A stretch of DNA of 64,000 nucleotides from Rhodococcoides trifolii (GTDB taxonomy: Bacteria; Actinomycetota; Actinomycetes; Mycobacteriales; Mycobacteriaceae). The stretch covers positions 1,116,001 to 1,180,000 of the forward strand of contig NZ_BMCU01000002.1 of NCBI RefSeq assembly GCF_014635345.1, written 5' to 3'. A model generated the notes under the pieces. The model ran no database searches and was not told where the DNA came from. It saw nothing but the letters and a program-made list of their open reading frames with translations. Below, piece by piece: positions 19,401 through 28,931 of this stretch (position 1 is its first letter; each line of letters opens with the position of its first letter). The translations under genes were made by a program, and so were the position numbers.

Positions 19401-20242
19401 TCGAATCGATGACCTGGCTGCAGGCGCTGGTTCTCGGCGCGGTGCAGGGCCTCACCGAATTCCTGCCCATTTCGTCGTCCGCCCATCTGCGGATCGTCTC
19501 GCAGGTCTTCTTCGGTGACGATGCGGGCGCATCGTTCACCGCAGTCACCCAGCTGGGCACCGAGCTGGCGGTGCTGATCTACTTCGCCCGCGACATCGGT
19601 CGCATCGTCGCAGCCTGGTTCCGCGGCCTGTTCGACAAGACCCAACGCGGCAATCTCGACTACCGCATCGGGTGGTACGTGATCATCGCCACCATTCCGA
19701 TCGGTCTCCTCGGGTACCTGCTGAAGGACCAGATTCGTACGGGCGCACGCAATCTCTGGGTCATCGCGACGATGCTGATCGTCTTCGCCCTGGTCATCGC
19801 GGTCGCCGAGAAGGTGGGTCGTCAGACCCGTCCGATCGAGAAGTTGACCACCCGAGACGGGCTGGTCATGGGCGCAGCGCAGTGTCTGGCGCTCATCCCG
19901 GGCGTCTCGCGGTCGGGAGCGACGTCGAGTGCCGGCCTGTTCATGGGACTCACACGTGAAGCCGCCGTTCGGTTCTCGTTCCTACTGGCGATACCCGCCG
20001 TGACGGCGTCCGGTCTGTTCTCGCTTCCCGACGCGTTCGAACCGGCGGGCGAGGGGCTCACCGCGTCGGGCCCGCAGCTGATCGTGGCGACCATCGTCGC
20101 CTTCGTCCTCGGGTACGCCTCGATCGCCTGGCTGCTCAAGTTCGTGGCCAACCACTCGCTGTACTGGTTCGTGGGCTACCGCATCGTCGTCGGTGCCGCT
20201 GTGTTGGTCCTGCTGGGCACGGGGGTCGTCGCCGCGACCTAG
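19397..20242 (+). CDS. uppP: Undecaprenyl-diphosphatase (bacitracin resistance family)
   Basis: A 281-residue multi-pass membrane enzyme that dephosphorylates undecaprenyl (in actinobacteria decaprenyl) diphosphate to recycle the lipid carrier for peptidoglycan and arabinogalactan. Both family signatures are intact: [14 protein letters not shown] near residues 18-31 with its E...SSxxH, and [11 protein letters not shown] near 170-180. About eight hydrophobic segments follow the family pattern. The GTG at 19397 has GGAG eight bases upstream; an ATG four codons later is the alternative. Corresponds to Rv2136c. Confidence 0.95.
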   Translation: MIESMTWLQALVLGAVQGLTEFLPISSSAHLRIVSQVFFGDDAGASFTAVTQLGTELAVLIYFARDIGRIVAAWFRGLFDKTQRGNLDYRIGWYVIIATIPIGLLGYLLKDQIRTGARNLWVIATMLIVFALVIAVAEKVGRQTRPIEKLTTRDGLVMGAAQCLALIPGVSRSGATSSAGLFMGLTREAAVRFSFLLAIPAVTASGLFSLPDAFEPAGEGLTASGPQLIVATIVAFVLGYASIAWLLKFVANHSLYWFVGYRIVVGAAVLVLLGTGVVAAT

Positions 20243-20255
20243 GCCGGTCGGTCAT

Positions 20256-20261
20256 TAGGCT
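20256..20261 (+). promoter_or_regulatory. -10 box of the phosphatase gene
   Basis: TAGGCT six bases before the ATG at 20268; this predicts a leaderless transcript. Confidence 0.5.
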
Positions 20262-20267
20262 TGCCCC

Positions 20268-20981
20268 ATGACGGTCATTCTTCTTCGGCACGGACGGTCT
20301 ACGTCGAACACGGCGCACACTTTGGCGGGCCGCACACCCGGCGTCGAACTGGACGTCACCGGCGTCGCGCAAGCCGAGCGTGTGGTCGAACGCCTCAGCG
20401 GCCTTCGTATCGACGCGATCGTGCGCTCGCCGCTGTTGCGGTGCGAGCAGACGGTCGCTCCGCTCGCTGCCGCGCGCGAACTCGAGCCTGCGGTCGAGGA
20501 TCGGATAGTCGAGGTCGACTACGGCGACTGGACCGGGCGCGGCCTGAAGGACCTGGCGGCCGAGCCGCTGTGGAAGGTCGTGCAGCAGCACGCGTCGGCG
20601 GCCGTGTTCCCCGGAGGCGAAGGCTTGGCCGACGTGCAGTCGCGAGCCGTCAAAGCCATCCGTGAGCACGACCGCAGGCTCGCGGAGCAGTTCGGACGTG
20701 ACGCTCTCTGGGTTGCCTGCTCGCACGGCGACGTCATCAAGTCGGTTCTCGCCGACGCGCTGGGATGTCACCTGGACGAATTCCAGCGAATCATGATCGA
20801 ACCGGCGTCGATCAGCATCGTGCGCTACACCCAAACTCGTCCGTTCGTGCATCGAGTGGGCGACACGGGTGGTGATCTGTCCGCGTTCGTTCCTGGCGAA
20901 ACTCCGCCGGCCGAGTCGGAGCCCGCCGCTGACCTGCCGGAACGGTCGGCGTCCGACGCCGTTCCGGGCGGGGAAGTCTGA
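20268..20981 (+). CDS. Histidine phosphatase superfamily protein (MSMEG_4193-like)
   Basis: A 237-residue phosphoglycerate mutase-like phosphatase. The phosphohistidine motif L-R7-H8-G9-R-S-T is at the N-terminus. The second histidine is in CSHGD near residue 150, and DYGDWTGR near 83-90 is the family's third block. The last 40 residues are an acidic, disordered tail. It corresponds to Rv2135c. The group containing it, a DUF3090 gene and an SCO1664-family gene is conserved across actinobacteria and has no assigned pathway. The gene starts 25 bp after uppP but seems to have its own leaderless promoter. Confidence 0.88.
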   Translation: MTVILLRHGRSTSNTAHTLAGRTPGVELDVTGVAQAERVVERLSGLRIDAIVRSPLLRCEQTVAPLAAARELEPAVEDRIVEVDYGDWTGRGLKDLAAEPLWKVVQQHASAAVFPGGEGLADVQSRAVKAIREHDRRLAEQFGRDALWVACSHGDVIKSVLADALGCHLDEFQRIMIEPASISIVRYTQTRPFVHRVGDTGGDLSAFVPGETPPAESEPAADLPERSASDAVPGGEV

Positions 20982-21080
20982 TTCGGGGCCCCGTCGGCGT
21001 CGTCGACCGTCCAGCACGGGCAATACTGCGGATAATGGGAATGACAGTTCGATACTTCGGCGCGATCAAGGGAGGTGCTC

Positions 21081-21677
21081 ATGTCCCGCGCGATTCACGT
21101 ATTTCGCACTCCTGATCGGTTCGTCGCCGGAACGGTGGGGGAGCCGGGTGATCGCTCGTTCTTCCTGCAGGCAGTTCACGAGGCACGGATCGTCAGCGTC
21201 GCACTCGAGAAGCAACAGGTGCAGGTGCTCGCCGATCGGGTCGGCCTCCTCCTCGAGGAGATTCATCGCCGCTTCGGTACGGACGTACCGCCGGAGGAGG
21301 TCGAGCCGCGCGACGTCCACCCGTTGGTGATGCCGGTCGACGCCGAGTTCCGTGTCGGCACGATGGGCCTCGGGTGGGACGCGGAAGCCAACGCCGTGGT
21401 GGTCGAGTTGCTCGCCATCACGGAGACGGAAGTCGACGAGTCCGTGGTTCTCGACGACACGGACGAGGGCCCGGACGCCGTTCGAGTGTTCCTGAGCCCG
21501 GAGCAAGCCCGTGAGTTCGCGACGCGAAGTGAGCGGGTGATCGCTGCCGGCCGCCCGCCCTGCCCGCTGTGCGGCGAGCCGCTGACGTCGGCCGGACACA
21601 TGTGCGTCCGCACCAACGGGTACCGCCGCGGAACCGTCCTGGGCGAAGACTCCACCGAATTCGGCGACGAGACCTGA
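21081..21677 (+). CDS. DUF3090 family protein with a C-terminal zinc-binding motif
   Basis: A 198-residue protein corresponding to Rv2134c. It is mostly mixed alpha-beta and ends with CPLCGEPLTSAGHMC, which looks like a zinc site. The segment LLLEEIHRRFG near residues 55-65 is typical of the family. Its function is unknown. The ATG at 21081 is preceded by GGGAGG at ideal distance; an in-frame GTG two codons earlier is less likely. A GATAAT box at 21031-21036 and GATACT at 21051-21056 in the 99-bp upstream gap are candidate -10 elements. The next gene starts two bases after its stop. Confidence 0.88.
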   Translation: MSRAIHVFRTPDRFVAGTVGEPGDRSFFLQAVHEARIVSVALEKQQVQVLADRVGLLLEEIHRRFGTDVPPEEVEPRDVHPLVMPVDAEFRVGTMGLGWDAEANAVVVELLAITETEVDESVVLDDTDEGPDAVRVFLSPEQAREFATRSERVIAAGRPPCPLCGEPLTSAGHMCVRTNGYRRGTVLGEDSTEFGDET

Positions 21678-21679
21678 CC

Positions 21680-22492
21680 TTGACCGAAGCGTCGGACACC
21701 GAACTGCTGACCACGGGGGAGCTCGCCATCGTCGGGCGAGTCACCACGGCCAGCAACGCCACCCTCGTGTGCGAGATCGTGCGCCCGGACGAGGCACCCC
21801 CCTTGCGGTGCGTCTACAAACCGGTGCGCGGGGAACGTCCGCTGTGGGATTTTCCGGACGGCACCCTGGCCGGCCGAGAGGTGTCCTCGTTCCTGGTGTC
21901 CGAGGCCCTCGGGTGGGGCGTGGTCCCGACGACGGTGCTGCGCGACGGACCGTTCGGACCCGGGATGGTTCAGCGGTGGATCGACACCGCGGATCACCAT
22001 CCGGAGCGGGGCGAAGGGATCGACATGGTCGATCTGTGCCGGCCCGACATGGTTCCCACCGGATACATCCCGGTTCTCCAGGCCTACGACGACGTGGGAG
22101 AAGAGGTGTCGCTCGTCCACGCGGACGACCCGCGCCTGCAGCGGATGGCAGTGCTGGACATCCTGGTCAACAACGCCGACCGTAAGGGCGGCCACGTTCT
22201 GGAGGGTCTCGACGGATCGGTGTACGGCGTCGATCACGGAATCTGCATGCATACCGACGACAAGCTCCGCACGGTGCTGTGGGGCTGGGCGGGGCGTGCG
22301 ATCGACGACGGATCGATGGCCGACGTCGTCGCCTTCGCAGAGAAGCTGGGCACCGGCTTCACCGACACGCTCGCGCCCCACATCACCGATGTCGAGATCG
22401 ACGCCCTGATCGATCGGACGGCGACGCTGATCGCTCGACCGGTCATGCCTACTCCGGACCGGCACCGTCCGATTCCGTGGCCGGCGTTCTAG
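21680..22492 (+). CDS. SCO1664 family protein, PI3/4-kinase-like fold
   Basis: A 270-residue protein corresponding to Rv2133c. Kinase-like elements are visible: an ATP-anchoring lysine in CVYKPVRGERPLWDFPDG, a catalytic-loop candidate LVNNADRKGGHVL and a metal-binding candidate VYGVDHGICMH. These resemble phosphatidylinositol 3/4-kinase and HipA-type folds, so it may phosphorylate an unknown small molecule or protein. The start is inferred as TTG 21680, two bases after the DUF3090 stop; no better ATG or GTG is available upstream in frame. The last 44 bases overlap the convergent marR-type gene. Confidence 0.8.
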   Translation: MTEASDTELLTTGELAIVGRVTTASNATLVCEIVRPDEAPPLRCVYKPVRGERPLWDFPDGTLAGREVSSFLVSEALGWGVVPTTVLRDGPFGPGMVQRWIDTADHHPERGEGIDMVDLCRPDMVPTGYIPVLQAYDDVGEEVSLVHADDPRLQRMAVLDILVNNADRKGGHVLEGLDGSVYGVDHGICMHTDDKLRTVLWGWAGRAIDDGSMADVVAFAEKLGTGFTDTLAPHITDVEIDALIDRTATLIARPVMPTPDRHRPIPWPAF

Positions 22493-22916
22493 GACCCGAC
22501 AGGTCGCGCACCAACTGCAGAAGCTGATCGCGGAGTGCGTCGGGATCGGATACGGAATGGAGCGCGCTGTCCTCCCGCTCGGATGCGATGACAGTCGACA
22601 GCATCGCGCGACCGCTCTTTGTGATCGATACCAACACCCGTCGGTCGTCACTCGGGTCGCTCTTGCGTTCGACCATGCCGGAGCGCGCCAACTTCTCCAC
22701 GGTCCGGCTCATGGTCTGATCCGTGACTCGGCTCGCACGGGCCATGTTGCGCTGCGACAGAGCAGCGTTGCGAATGGTGTGCAGGGCAATCAGACCCGCG
22801 TGGGTGACGCCGTGGGACTCGAGCAATTCGCTCCAGGACTGCTCGACGAGGCGCGCGGCAGTGGACAGCAAGCGGCCCGTCGGCCACTCGTCGAACCCGT
22901 CGACCTCGCTCGTCAC
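22449..22916 (-). CDS. MarR family transcriptional regulator
   Basis: A 155-residue winged-helix regulator. The recognition region reads SQRNMARASRVTDQTMSRTVEKLARSGMV-like in the middle of the protein (written here only in part: VTDQTMSRTVEKL). The wing is DPSDDRRVLVSIT, a hallmark of MarR proteins. The GTG at 22916 has GAGGTGG upstream; longer in-frame starts would add an arginine-rich leader overlapping the mshC promoter region. It is divergent from mshC, 137 bp away, and could regulate that gene or itself. It converges with the SCO1664 gene with a 44-bp overlap. Confidence 0.85.
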   Translation of the reverse strand: MTSEVDGFDEWPTGRLLSTAARLVEQSWSELLESHGVTHAGLIALHTIRNAALSQRNMARASRVTDQTMSRTVEKLARSGMVERKSDPSDDRRVLVSITKSGRAMLSTVIASEREDSALHSVSDPDALRDQLLQLVRDLSGPRTPATESDGAGPE

Positions 22917-23041
22917 GGCCACCTCGCTGTGTCTGGAGAAACCGTTCAGCACGCTGAACCAGCTGTGTCGAGTCACAGCGTAATGGCACGCCCTTCGACC
23001 CCTACCTCGACGCCCGCGGCCGGGGCCCGAGGGGCCTCGAT

Positions 23042-23047
23042 TAGGCT
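23042..23047 (+). promoter_or_regulatory. -10 box of mshC
   Basis: TAGGCT six bases before the ATG at 23054, predicting a leaderless mshC message. Confidence 0.5.
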
Positions 23048-23053
23048 CGCGAC

Positions 23054-24292
23054 ATGCAGTCGTGGCCCGAAGTCGTCGTCCCTTCCGTTCCCGGGGAAGG
23101 ACCTCCACTTCGGCTGTACGACACGGCCGATCGAGCTGTCAGACCCGTCACACCGGGCCCCATTGCATCGATGTACGTCTGCGGGATCACCCCCTACGAC
23201 GCGACTCACCTCGGGCACGCGGCAACCTACGTGACCTTCGACCTCGTGAACCGCATACTTCGCGACCTCGGGCACGAGATGCATTACGTGCAGAACGTCA
23301 CCGATGTCGACGACCCACTGTTCGAGCGAGCCGAACGCGACGGGGAGGACTGGGTGTCGCTCGGCCACCGCGAGACGAACCTGTTCCGCTCGGACATGAC
23401 GGCACTGCGTGTGATTCCCCCGCGTGACTACATCGGCGCCGTCGAATCCGTGGACGAGGTCACCGAATTGGTCGACAAGCTCGTGGCGTCCGGCGCCGCC
23501 TACGTCGTCGACGACGCCGAGTTTCCCGACGTCTACTTCCGTGCCGACGCAACCGAGCAGTTCGGCTACGAATCCGGTTACGACCGAGACACCATGGATC
23601 GCTTCTTCGCCGAGCGCGGCGGCGATCCGGACCGGCCCGGAAAACGCAATCCGCTCGACGCGTTGATCTGGAAGGCCGAGCGGCCGGGCGAGCCGTCCTG
23701 GCCGTCGTCCTTCGGCCCCGGGCGTCCCGGTTGGCACATCGAATGCGCAGCTATTGCACTGAACCGCATCGGTTTCGGATTCGACATTCAGGGTGGTGGC
23801 AGCGACCTCATCTTTCCGCATCACGAGTTCTCAGCCGCCCACGCCGAGTCGCTCCAGGGAGCGGACCGGTTCGCGCGGCACTACGTGCACACCGGCATGA
23901 TCGGCCTCGACGGAACCAAGATGTCGAAGAGCCTGGGCAATCTGGTGTTGGTTTCGAAGTTGCTGGCGGCCGGAGTCGACGCTGCGGCCATCAGGCTCGG
24001 CCTGCTGTCCGGTCACTATCGCCAGGATCGCGAGTGGACCGACGAGGTGCTCGCCGCCGCGCAGGATCGAGTTGCGTTGTGGCGCAAGGCGACGGCGTTG
24101 GACACCGCGCAGTCCGCGGACGACACCGTGGCACGCGTGCGTCAGCACCTCGCCGACGACCTGGACTCACCGAAGGCGCTCGACGCGATCGACGCATGGG
24201 CCACGTACGCGCTGTCGACGGGCGGGTCGGACGCGGGAGCGCCGGGGCTCGTAGTCGACGTGGTGGATGCCTTGTTGGGAGTGCAGCTCTAA
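23054..24292 (+). CDS. mshC: L-cysteine:1D-myo-inositol 2-amino-2-deoxy-alpha-D-glucopyranoside ligase
   Basis: A 412-residue enzyme that activates cysteine with ATP and joins it to GlcN-inositol, the penultimate step of mycothiol synthesis. It derives from cysteinyl-tRNA synthetase and keeps that enzyme's signatures: the zinc cysteine in [10 protein letters not shown] (Cys43), the HIGH-like THLGHA, a zinc site in [11 protein letters not shown] and [13 protein letters not shown], and the KMSKS loop. It lacks the C-terminal tRNA-binding domain, as expected for MshC. The presence of this gene marks the organism as a mycothiol-producing actinobacterium. The mycobacterial neighbour cysQ (Rv2131c) is missing here. 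Confidence 0.96.
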   Translation: MQSWPEVVVPSVPGEGPPLRLYDTADRAVRPVTPGPIASMYVCGITPYDATHLGHAATYVTFDLVNRILRDLGHEMHYVQNVTDVDDPLFERAERDGEDWVSLGHRETNLFRSDMTALRVIPPRDYIGAVESVDEVTELVDKLVASGAAYVVDDAEFPDVYFRADATEQFGYESGYDRDTMDRFFAERGGDPDRPGKRNPLDALIWKAERPGEPSWPSSFGPGRPGWHIECAAIALNRIGFGFDIQGGGSDLIFPHHEFSAAHAESLQGADRFARHYVHTGMIGLDGTKMSKSLGNLVLVSKLLAAGVDAAAIRLGLLSGHYRQDREWTDEVLAAAQDRVALWRKATALDTAQSADDTVARVRQHLADDLDSPKALDAIDAWATYALSTGGSDAGAPGLVVDVVDALLGVQL

Positions 24293-24319
24293 GGCGAGCC
24301 TGGTGTTGCATGGGCCGTG

Positions 24320-24377
24320 TGTTCCGGTTGCGTTGTCCGCGAGCGACTTCCCGCTCGGCGGCGCCGACACTGGAACA
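24320..24377. terminator. Imperfect stem-loop between convergent mshC and glyoxalase-fold genes
   Basis: Outer arms TGTTCC (24320-24325) and GGAACA (24372-24377) enclose an inner stem GAGCG/CGCTC with loop ACTTCC. There is no T-run on either side. It fills the 91-bp gap and is a plausible two-way terminator. Confidence 0.35.
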
Positions 24378-24383
24378 GCGTGC

Positions 24384-24752
24384 TCAGGACACGTTCTGCG
24401 CGAACCGCAAACTGTTGCCGAACGGGTCGGGCACGTCCATGGTCGGACCGCCGGGGCCATCCGGATCGATACCGGGCCGCAGTGGGAACAGATCGCGCCG
24501 GGAGTGCACCTGCTCGTGCAACGCCAGAACGTCGGTGACCGGTATCCACAGCACGGTGCCCGGAGTGCCATCGCCGTGATGCTGCGAAAGGTCCAGCGTG
24601 CACTGGTCCCGCTCCACCCGCATGTACAGGGGCAGTTGGGGCTCGAATCGATGCTCCCACTGCACGGTGAAGCCCAGGTAGTCGACGTAGAACTTCCGAG
24701 CGACCGCTTCGTCGAAAATGCGGAGGATCGGAATGGCTGCTCCGATGGTCAC
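24384..24752 (-). CDS. Glyoxalase/bleomycin-resistance (VOC) fold protein
   Basis: A 122-residue protein with two beta-alpha-beta-beta-beta modules. IPILRIFDEAVARKFYVDYLGF opens the first (residues 7-28; only the family core ARKFYVDYLGF is diagnostic), and MDVPDPFGNSLRF closes the second. A conserved metal-ligand set cannot be assigned with confidence, so it could be an enzyme, a drug-binding protein or an isomerase. It begins 42 bp after the jetC stop, in the place where a jetD nuclease gene would be expected in a Wadjet locus. Confidence 0.82.
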   Translation of the reverse strand: MTIGAAIPILRIFDEAVARKFYVDYLGFTVQWEHRFEPQLPLYMRVERDQCTLDLSQHHGDGTPGTVLWIPVTDVLALHEQVHSRRDLFPLRPGIDPDGPGGPTMDVPDPFGNSLRFAQNVS

Positions 24753-24794
24753 GGCGTCAGGGTAGTCCTCGAGACCGGCTCATCACACCCGGTG

Positions 24795-27700
24795 TCACGC
24801 GAAATCCAAGCCACCCGCCGTCGGCTCCGGCACCCGGCGCCGGCGCGGCGAGCCCAGGGCCGCGGCCAGATCGGACCCGTCGTGTTCGGCGAGTAGCTCG
24901 CCGTCCTCCCAGACCAGAAGCGCTGCGCTGACGGTGTTCTCGGCGGTCGAGTGCGCGAGATCGTAGTGCGCACACCCGGGCACGCCGGCGTAGGTGATCC
25001 ACAGGTCGTACCCGGTCATGAACAGGTCGAGGTCGAATTGCACGCTGAGACCGAGTAATTCGCTTCGACCGTTGTCGTCGACACCGGCGAAGGCTTCGTC
25101 GAGCGCCAACAATCGGGGTGAGTGCGGATCCGCCGACGACAACATCACGTGCGCCGCCGCGAACAGTGGAAGGTGAAGCGACACGGACTGTTCGCCACCG
25201 GACAAGGCGCTGTGCCTCGCCACCGTGAGCCGGTCCTCTGATCCGTCACCGCCGATCAGCGTGAACGAGAACACCCGCCACTGCCGGTAATCGAGTGTGG
25301 ACGACAGGATCTCGGGATACGAGCGCTCGGGATGCGCCGCACGAGCCGTCCGAATCTGCGCCGCGAAATGCGCTCTCATCGCCGACAGCTCGTCGGGTCC
25401 CAGCGCCGATGCATCCCGGTCGAGCAGTTTGGACACAGCACGCGCATCATCGTCCAGGGAGTCGGCGAGCACCCAGTGCACTCCGATCGTATTGCCGGAC
25501 GACATTCGGCGTTGCTTCATCTCCGATCCCATCCGGGCGATGAGTTCCTTTGCGTCCGCGGTCCTCTCGTGGATCTGCTGGGCCAGACCGGTGAGGAGCG
25601 CGTCTTCCAGAATGCGGCGCTCCGCGTCGGTCAGCAGTGTTTCCTGGTCGCGCCGTGCCGCGTCGATGCGATCTGCGAAATCGGCAATCGTGGAATATCC
25701 CTGCTCGTCCTGGACTCGCACGACGGTCACACCGTCCACTGCATCCCAGCTCAGCCTGAAGTCCTGGCCGGACCCGGCGAGTTGAGCGTCGAATTCCTGC
25801 AGTGCCGCGGTGAGAGCACTTCGGGTGGTCTTTCTCGAGGCGTCGCTCACCTTCACCGAATCGGTCGCCAGGACCAACTCGCGCAGGAGCCGGCGCACAT
25901 CGTCGGGCAGAACATCGGGCGCGTCGTCGGGGCCGGCGGCGGATTCGATGCGATACAGCAGCTGTGCGGCGGTCGACCACGCAGCGTCGCTCGCGGGCCA
26001 CGTGCAGTCCTGCGCAGCGCCGAGAACAGCAAGGAGATCGCGCTGCGCGTAGGGCGCCAAGCGACCGGCGTCGGCAATCGTCTCGGTGAGCGCCGCGGTC
26101 AACCCGGCAACCGCTGTTTCGTGTCCCCCCTCCGCTTTGCCGATGGCTTCACCCGCGTCACGGTCGGCCTTCGTTGCGGCGCGCTGCTCCTTCTTGCACT
26201 CCTCGATGCGGGTGCGGACGACGGCGAGTTCGTCGTCGATCTTCTCGGCACTCGCGCCGATCGAGTCGCGAAGTGTGTCGAGTTTGGCAACCTGCTGCTC
26301 GTATCCGGACTCGGCGATGGCCGCTTCCTCAGCCAGTTCCTCGGCGACGGACCGAGCTTCGTCGAGCCGTGACTCGGCCTCACGTCCACGTTCCGACGCT
26401 CGGTCGACATCGCTTCGGTGCCGCAGAATGGCCGAGCCCATGTTCTCGAAGTGGCGAATGGCCGCGGCGAGTGCGTCGAGCTCGCGGGGCCGGTGGGGTG
26501 CGCGATGAGCCACAGCCTCGGAACGGAGCGTTCGCTCGGCCGCAGACAACTCGGCCACGGCCACGTCGAGATCGCGATCCGCCGACGCGACGGCGCGGGC
26601 AGTCGACCGCAACGCGCCGGCTGCATCGACGACGCTCCGGAGTGCGGTGGTGATCGCCGCAGTTCGCGGCAGGGCCTTGGACGCAATCTGAATGGCATCG
26701 ATGCGGGCCCCCGCCTCGTCGGCCATCCGGATGTACTCGGTCCGTCGCTCCACGATGTCGGCAGACAGTTCCTCGATCTCGGCGACACGCGACGACCGCC
26801 GCTGTGCGCGTGCGGTCGCACCGATGTATTCGGCCGCGGGCTTGCCGTGCGCACCGCGCTGCACCCCCTGGCGGTACTGCCCGTCGACACCGACGTGCAC
26901 CGCAGCGTTGTCGTCGTCCAGCGCGACGGATTCCAGGATGGCGCGCACCGTCGCGGCGGACACGGGAATGTCGTTCTCGACCACGAGAACGTCGGCGAGG
27001 GAACGACCCACGACGGGTGCTGCGGCCGCGAGAAACTGCTCCGAGCGAACGTCGTCGGGTACGGACTCGGTGACCCACCCGTCGAGGATGTTCGCGGCCT
27101 GCAGAGCTGCTTCGAGACCCGCGGCATCGGAGTCGGACACGTGGTCCGCGAAGCGCACGAGGCGCCACAGCGGCGCGCCGACCAAGTCGGAGCGGTCGGC
27201 GGTACGTGCGGCGAACGCCGGGGGTGCGTCGTCGCGGCTCTCGGCCACGGAAGCCTTCTCGGCGGCGAGTTCACGCAACCGGTCACCGGCTGCTTCGGCG
27301 TCGCGCAGAGCGTCCTGGCGAAGGGCACGCAGCTCGTCGAGCGGCTCGCGTGCTGCGTCGCTCACCACGTCCGCGAGCGTCGGAGCGTCGTCGTCCCCGA
27401 CAGTCGACAGAGCCGCATCCAGGGACTCGAACAGGGTGGGCGTGTCGAACAGCGGGGAGTGGCTGGTCCACCAGGACCGCAGTTCGCCGGCGCACGCGCC
27501 GCGGGCAGCTTCGACACCGGCCTCCGCCTCGCGCACGGCGACCGACGCGGTGTCGTGCTGTTCGCCGGCACGGGTTGCCGCGCGTTCGGCGCGGTCGCGT
27601 TCGGCCGAGGCGCGTTCGGCGACAGCCGCAGCGGAGCGGACGGCACGTACATCGCCGTCGCGCTCCTCGGCGTGCCCCCGTACCGCTGCCGTCACCTGAT

Positions 27701-28931
27701 CGGTGCGGGCGCCGGCGGGAAGGGCGGTCCACACGATGCCGGCGTCCTCTGCGGCCGCGAGCAGTTCGTCCTCGGCACGAGAGATGGACGCGGTTGCCTC
27801 CCGAAGTTTCGCGGACGCCTCGGCGTTCTCGCGGCTGCGCACGTCGACGGCTTCGGTGGCCTTTCGGGACTTCTCGACCTGCTGTTGTATCGACACCTCG
27901 AGCTTGCGGACGGCATCGGCGAGGTCGTCGAGTTGCTGTTTGCCCTCGTAGGCGGACGAACGCTGCAGTGTGTGCTGATCTGCGAGGGCGAGGTCGAGCG
28001 CACGTTCGGCGGCCTCGAACCGTACTTCTGCCTCCGCCCTCTCGGTCCGGCGCCGTTCACGCAGCTGCTTGGCCGCGAACAGGGCAACGGTGGCGTGCTC
28101 GACCGAGTCGAGTCGACGGGTGACCTGCTCTACGTCGGTCTTCGCCTGCACCGCAAGATATTTGGAATACACGCCGACGAAGCGTTTGGACGCGAGGTCC
28201 GCTTGGACGAGACCGTCCAGGGCTCGCCCGACCTCTTCCATGTCGCTGAACGATCGCGCAGCGTCGAGAACAAGATGTTCGTCGAGGGGCCGCAGGCCTT
28301 CCGACAGAGCACGCGAGAGACCTTTGGGGTCCAGGTTCTTCGCGAGCTGCGGGCGTCGCAACGTGAGGATCAGGTTGATCAGCTGGTCGTAACGCTCGGC
28401 ACCCAACCCGAACAGGCGAGCGTCGATCGCAGCCCGATAATCGACGGGTCGATCGACGATGGAATCGGTGCCGATCTGTTCTGCCAGTTGCTTTTTGGTG
28501 AGCGGTCGATCGTCCGACCCCAGCAAGGAGAAATCCACCCCGACCCGACCGTCCGCGACGAAGTACCACCGAGTCACTTTGTCCGCAGACTTGGTGGCGC
28601 GCATGCCGATTCCGACCGTCACGGCCTCCGGATCGTGACTGTCACCGCGCGCGAACTCCATCCACACGTACGAATGAGCCGAGTCCTGTCCGCGGTAGAG
28701 GAGATTGGACTTCATGGTGCGCTCTTCACCCGCGAACGGATTCAATCGGCGAGGTTCGATACGACCGTCCAGGACGAAGGGGAACAGCACTTCCAGCGCC
28801 TTCGTCTTGCCGGAGCCGTTGGGTCCGCGCAGAACCAGTCGCCCGTCGGCGAAGGAGAATTCCTGGTCTCGGTAGTCCCACAGGTTGACGATGCCTGCGC
28901 GAGTCGGGCGAAATCTAGTACTGCGGGTCAC
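24795..28931 (-). CDS. jetC: Wadjet type III SMC-like ATPase JetC (TIGR02680 family)
   Basis: A 1378-residue SMC/Rad50-like protein. The N-terminal ATPase half starts with RAGIVNLWDYRDQEF and the Walker A motif G36-PNGSGK-T43. Long charged coiled-coil regions follow (about 220-480 and 770-990) around a hinge-like middle. The C-terminal half carries the ABC signature LSGGEQ (1243-1248) and Walker B LLALDEAF (1274-1281) with its glutamate. All ATPase residues needed for hydrolysis are present. By family it should form a DNA-loop-extruding complex with JetA (kleisin-like) and JetB (KITE-like) that restricts plasmids; the mycobacterial equivalent is EptC. The GTG start overlaps the jetB stop as GTGA and has GAGGAG upstream. 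Confidence 0.88.
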   Translation of the reverse strand: MTRSTRFRPTRAGIVNLWDYRDQEFSFADGRLVLRGPNGSGKTKALEVLFPFVLDGRIEPRRLNPFAGEERTMKSNLLYRGQDSAHSYVWMEFARGDSHDPEAVTVGIGMRATKSADKVTRWYFVADGRVGVDFSLLGSDDRPLTKKQLAEQIGTDSIVDRPVDYRAAIDARLFGLGAERYDQLINLILTLRRPQLAKNLDPKGLSRALSEGLRPLDEHLVLDAARSFSDMEEVGRALDGLVQADLASKRFVGVYSKYLAVQAKTDVEQVTRRLDSVEHATVALFAAKQLRERRRTERAEAEVRFEAAERALDLALADQHTLQRSSAYEGKQQLDDLADAVRKLEVSIQQQVEKSRKATEAVDVRSRENAEASAKLREATASISRAEDELLAAAEDAGIVWTALPAGARTDQVTAAVRGHAEERDGDVRAVRSAAAVAERASAERDRAERAATRAGEQHDTASVAVREAEAGVEAARGACAGELRSWWTSHSPLFDTPTLFESLDAALSTVGDDDAPTLADVVSDAAREPLDELRALRQDALRDAEAAGDRLRELAAEKASVAESRDDAPPAFAARTADRSDLVGAPLWRLVRFADHVSDSDAAGLEAALQAANILDGWVTESVPDDVRSEQFLAAAAPVVGRSLADVLVVENDIPVSAATVRAILESVALDDDNAAVHVGVDGQYRQGVQRGAHGKPAAEYIGATARAQRRSSRVAEIEELSADIVERRTEYIRMADEAGARIDAIQIASKALPRTAAITTALRSVVDAAGALRSTARAVASADRDLDVAVAELSAAERTLRSEAVAHRAPHRPRELDALAAAIRHFENMGSAILRHRSDVDRASERGREAESRLDEARSVAEELAEEAAIAESGYEQQVAKLDTLRDSIGASAEKIDDELAVVRTRIEECKKEQRAATKADRDAGEAIGKAEGGHETAVAGLTAALTETIADAGRLAPYAQRDLLAVLGAAQDCTWPASDAAWSTAAQLLYRIESAAGPDDAPDVLPDDVRRLLRELVLATDSVKVSDASRKTTRSALTAALQEFDAQLAGSGQDFRLSWDAVDGVTVVRVQDEQGYSTIADFADRIDAARRDQETLLTDAERRILEDALLTGLAQQIHERTADAKELIARMGSEMKQRRMSSGNTIGVHWVLADSLDDDARAVSKLLDRDASALGPDELSAMRAHFAAQIRTARAAHPERSYPEILSSTLDYRQWRVFSFTLIGGDGSEDRLTVARHSALSGGEQSVSLHLPLFAAAHVMLSSADPHSPRLLALDEAFAGVDDNGRSELLGLSVQFDLDLFMTGYDLWITYAGVPGCAHYDLAHSTAENTVSAALLVWEDGELLAEHDGSDLAAALGSPRRRRVPEPTAGGLDFA

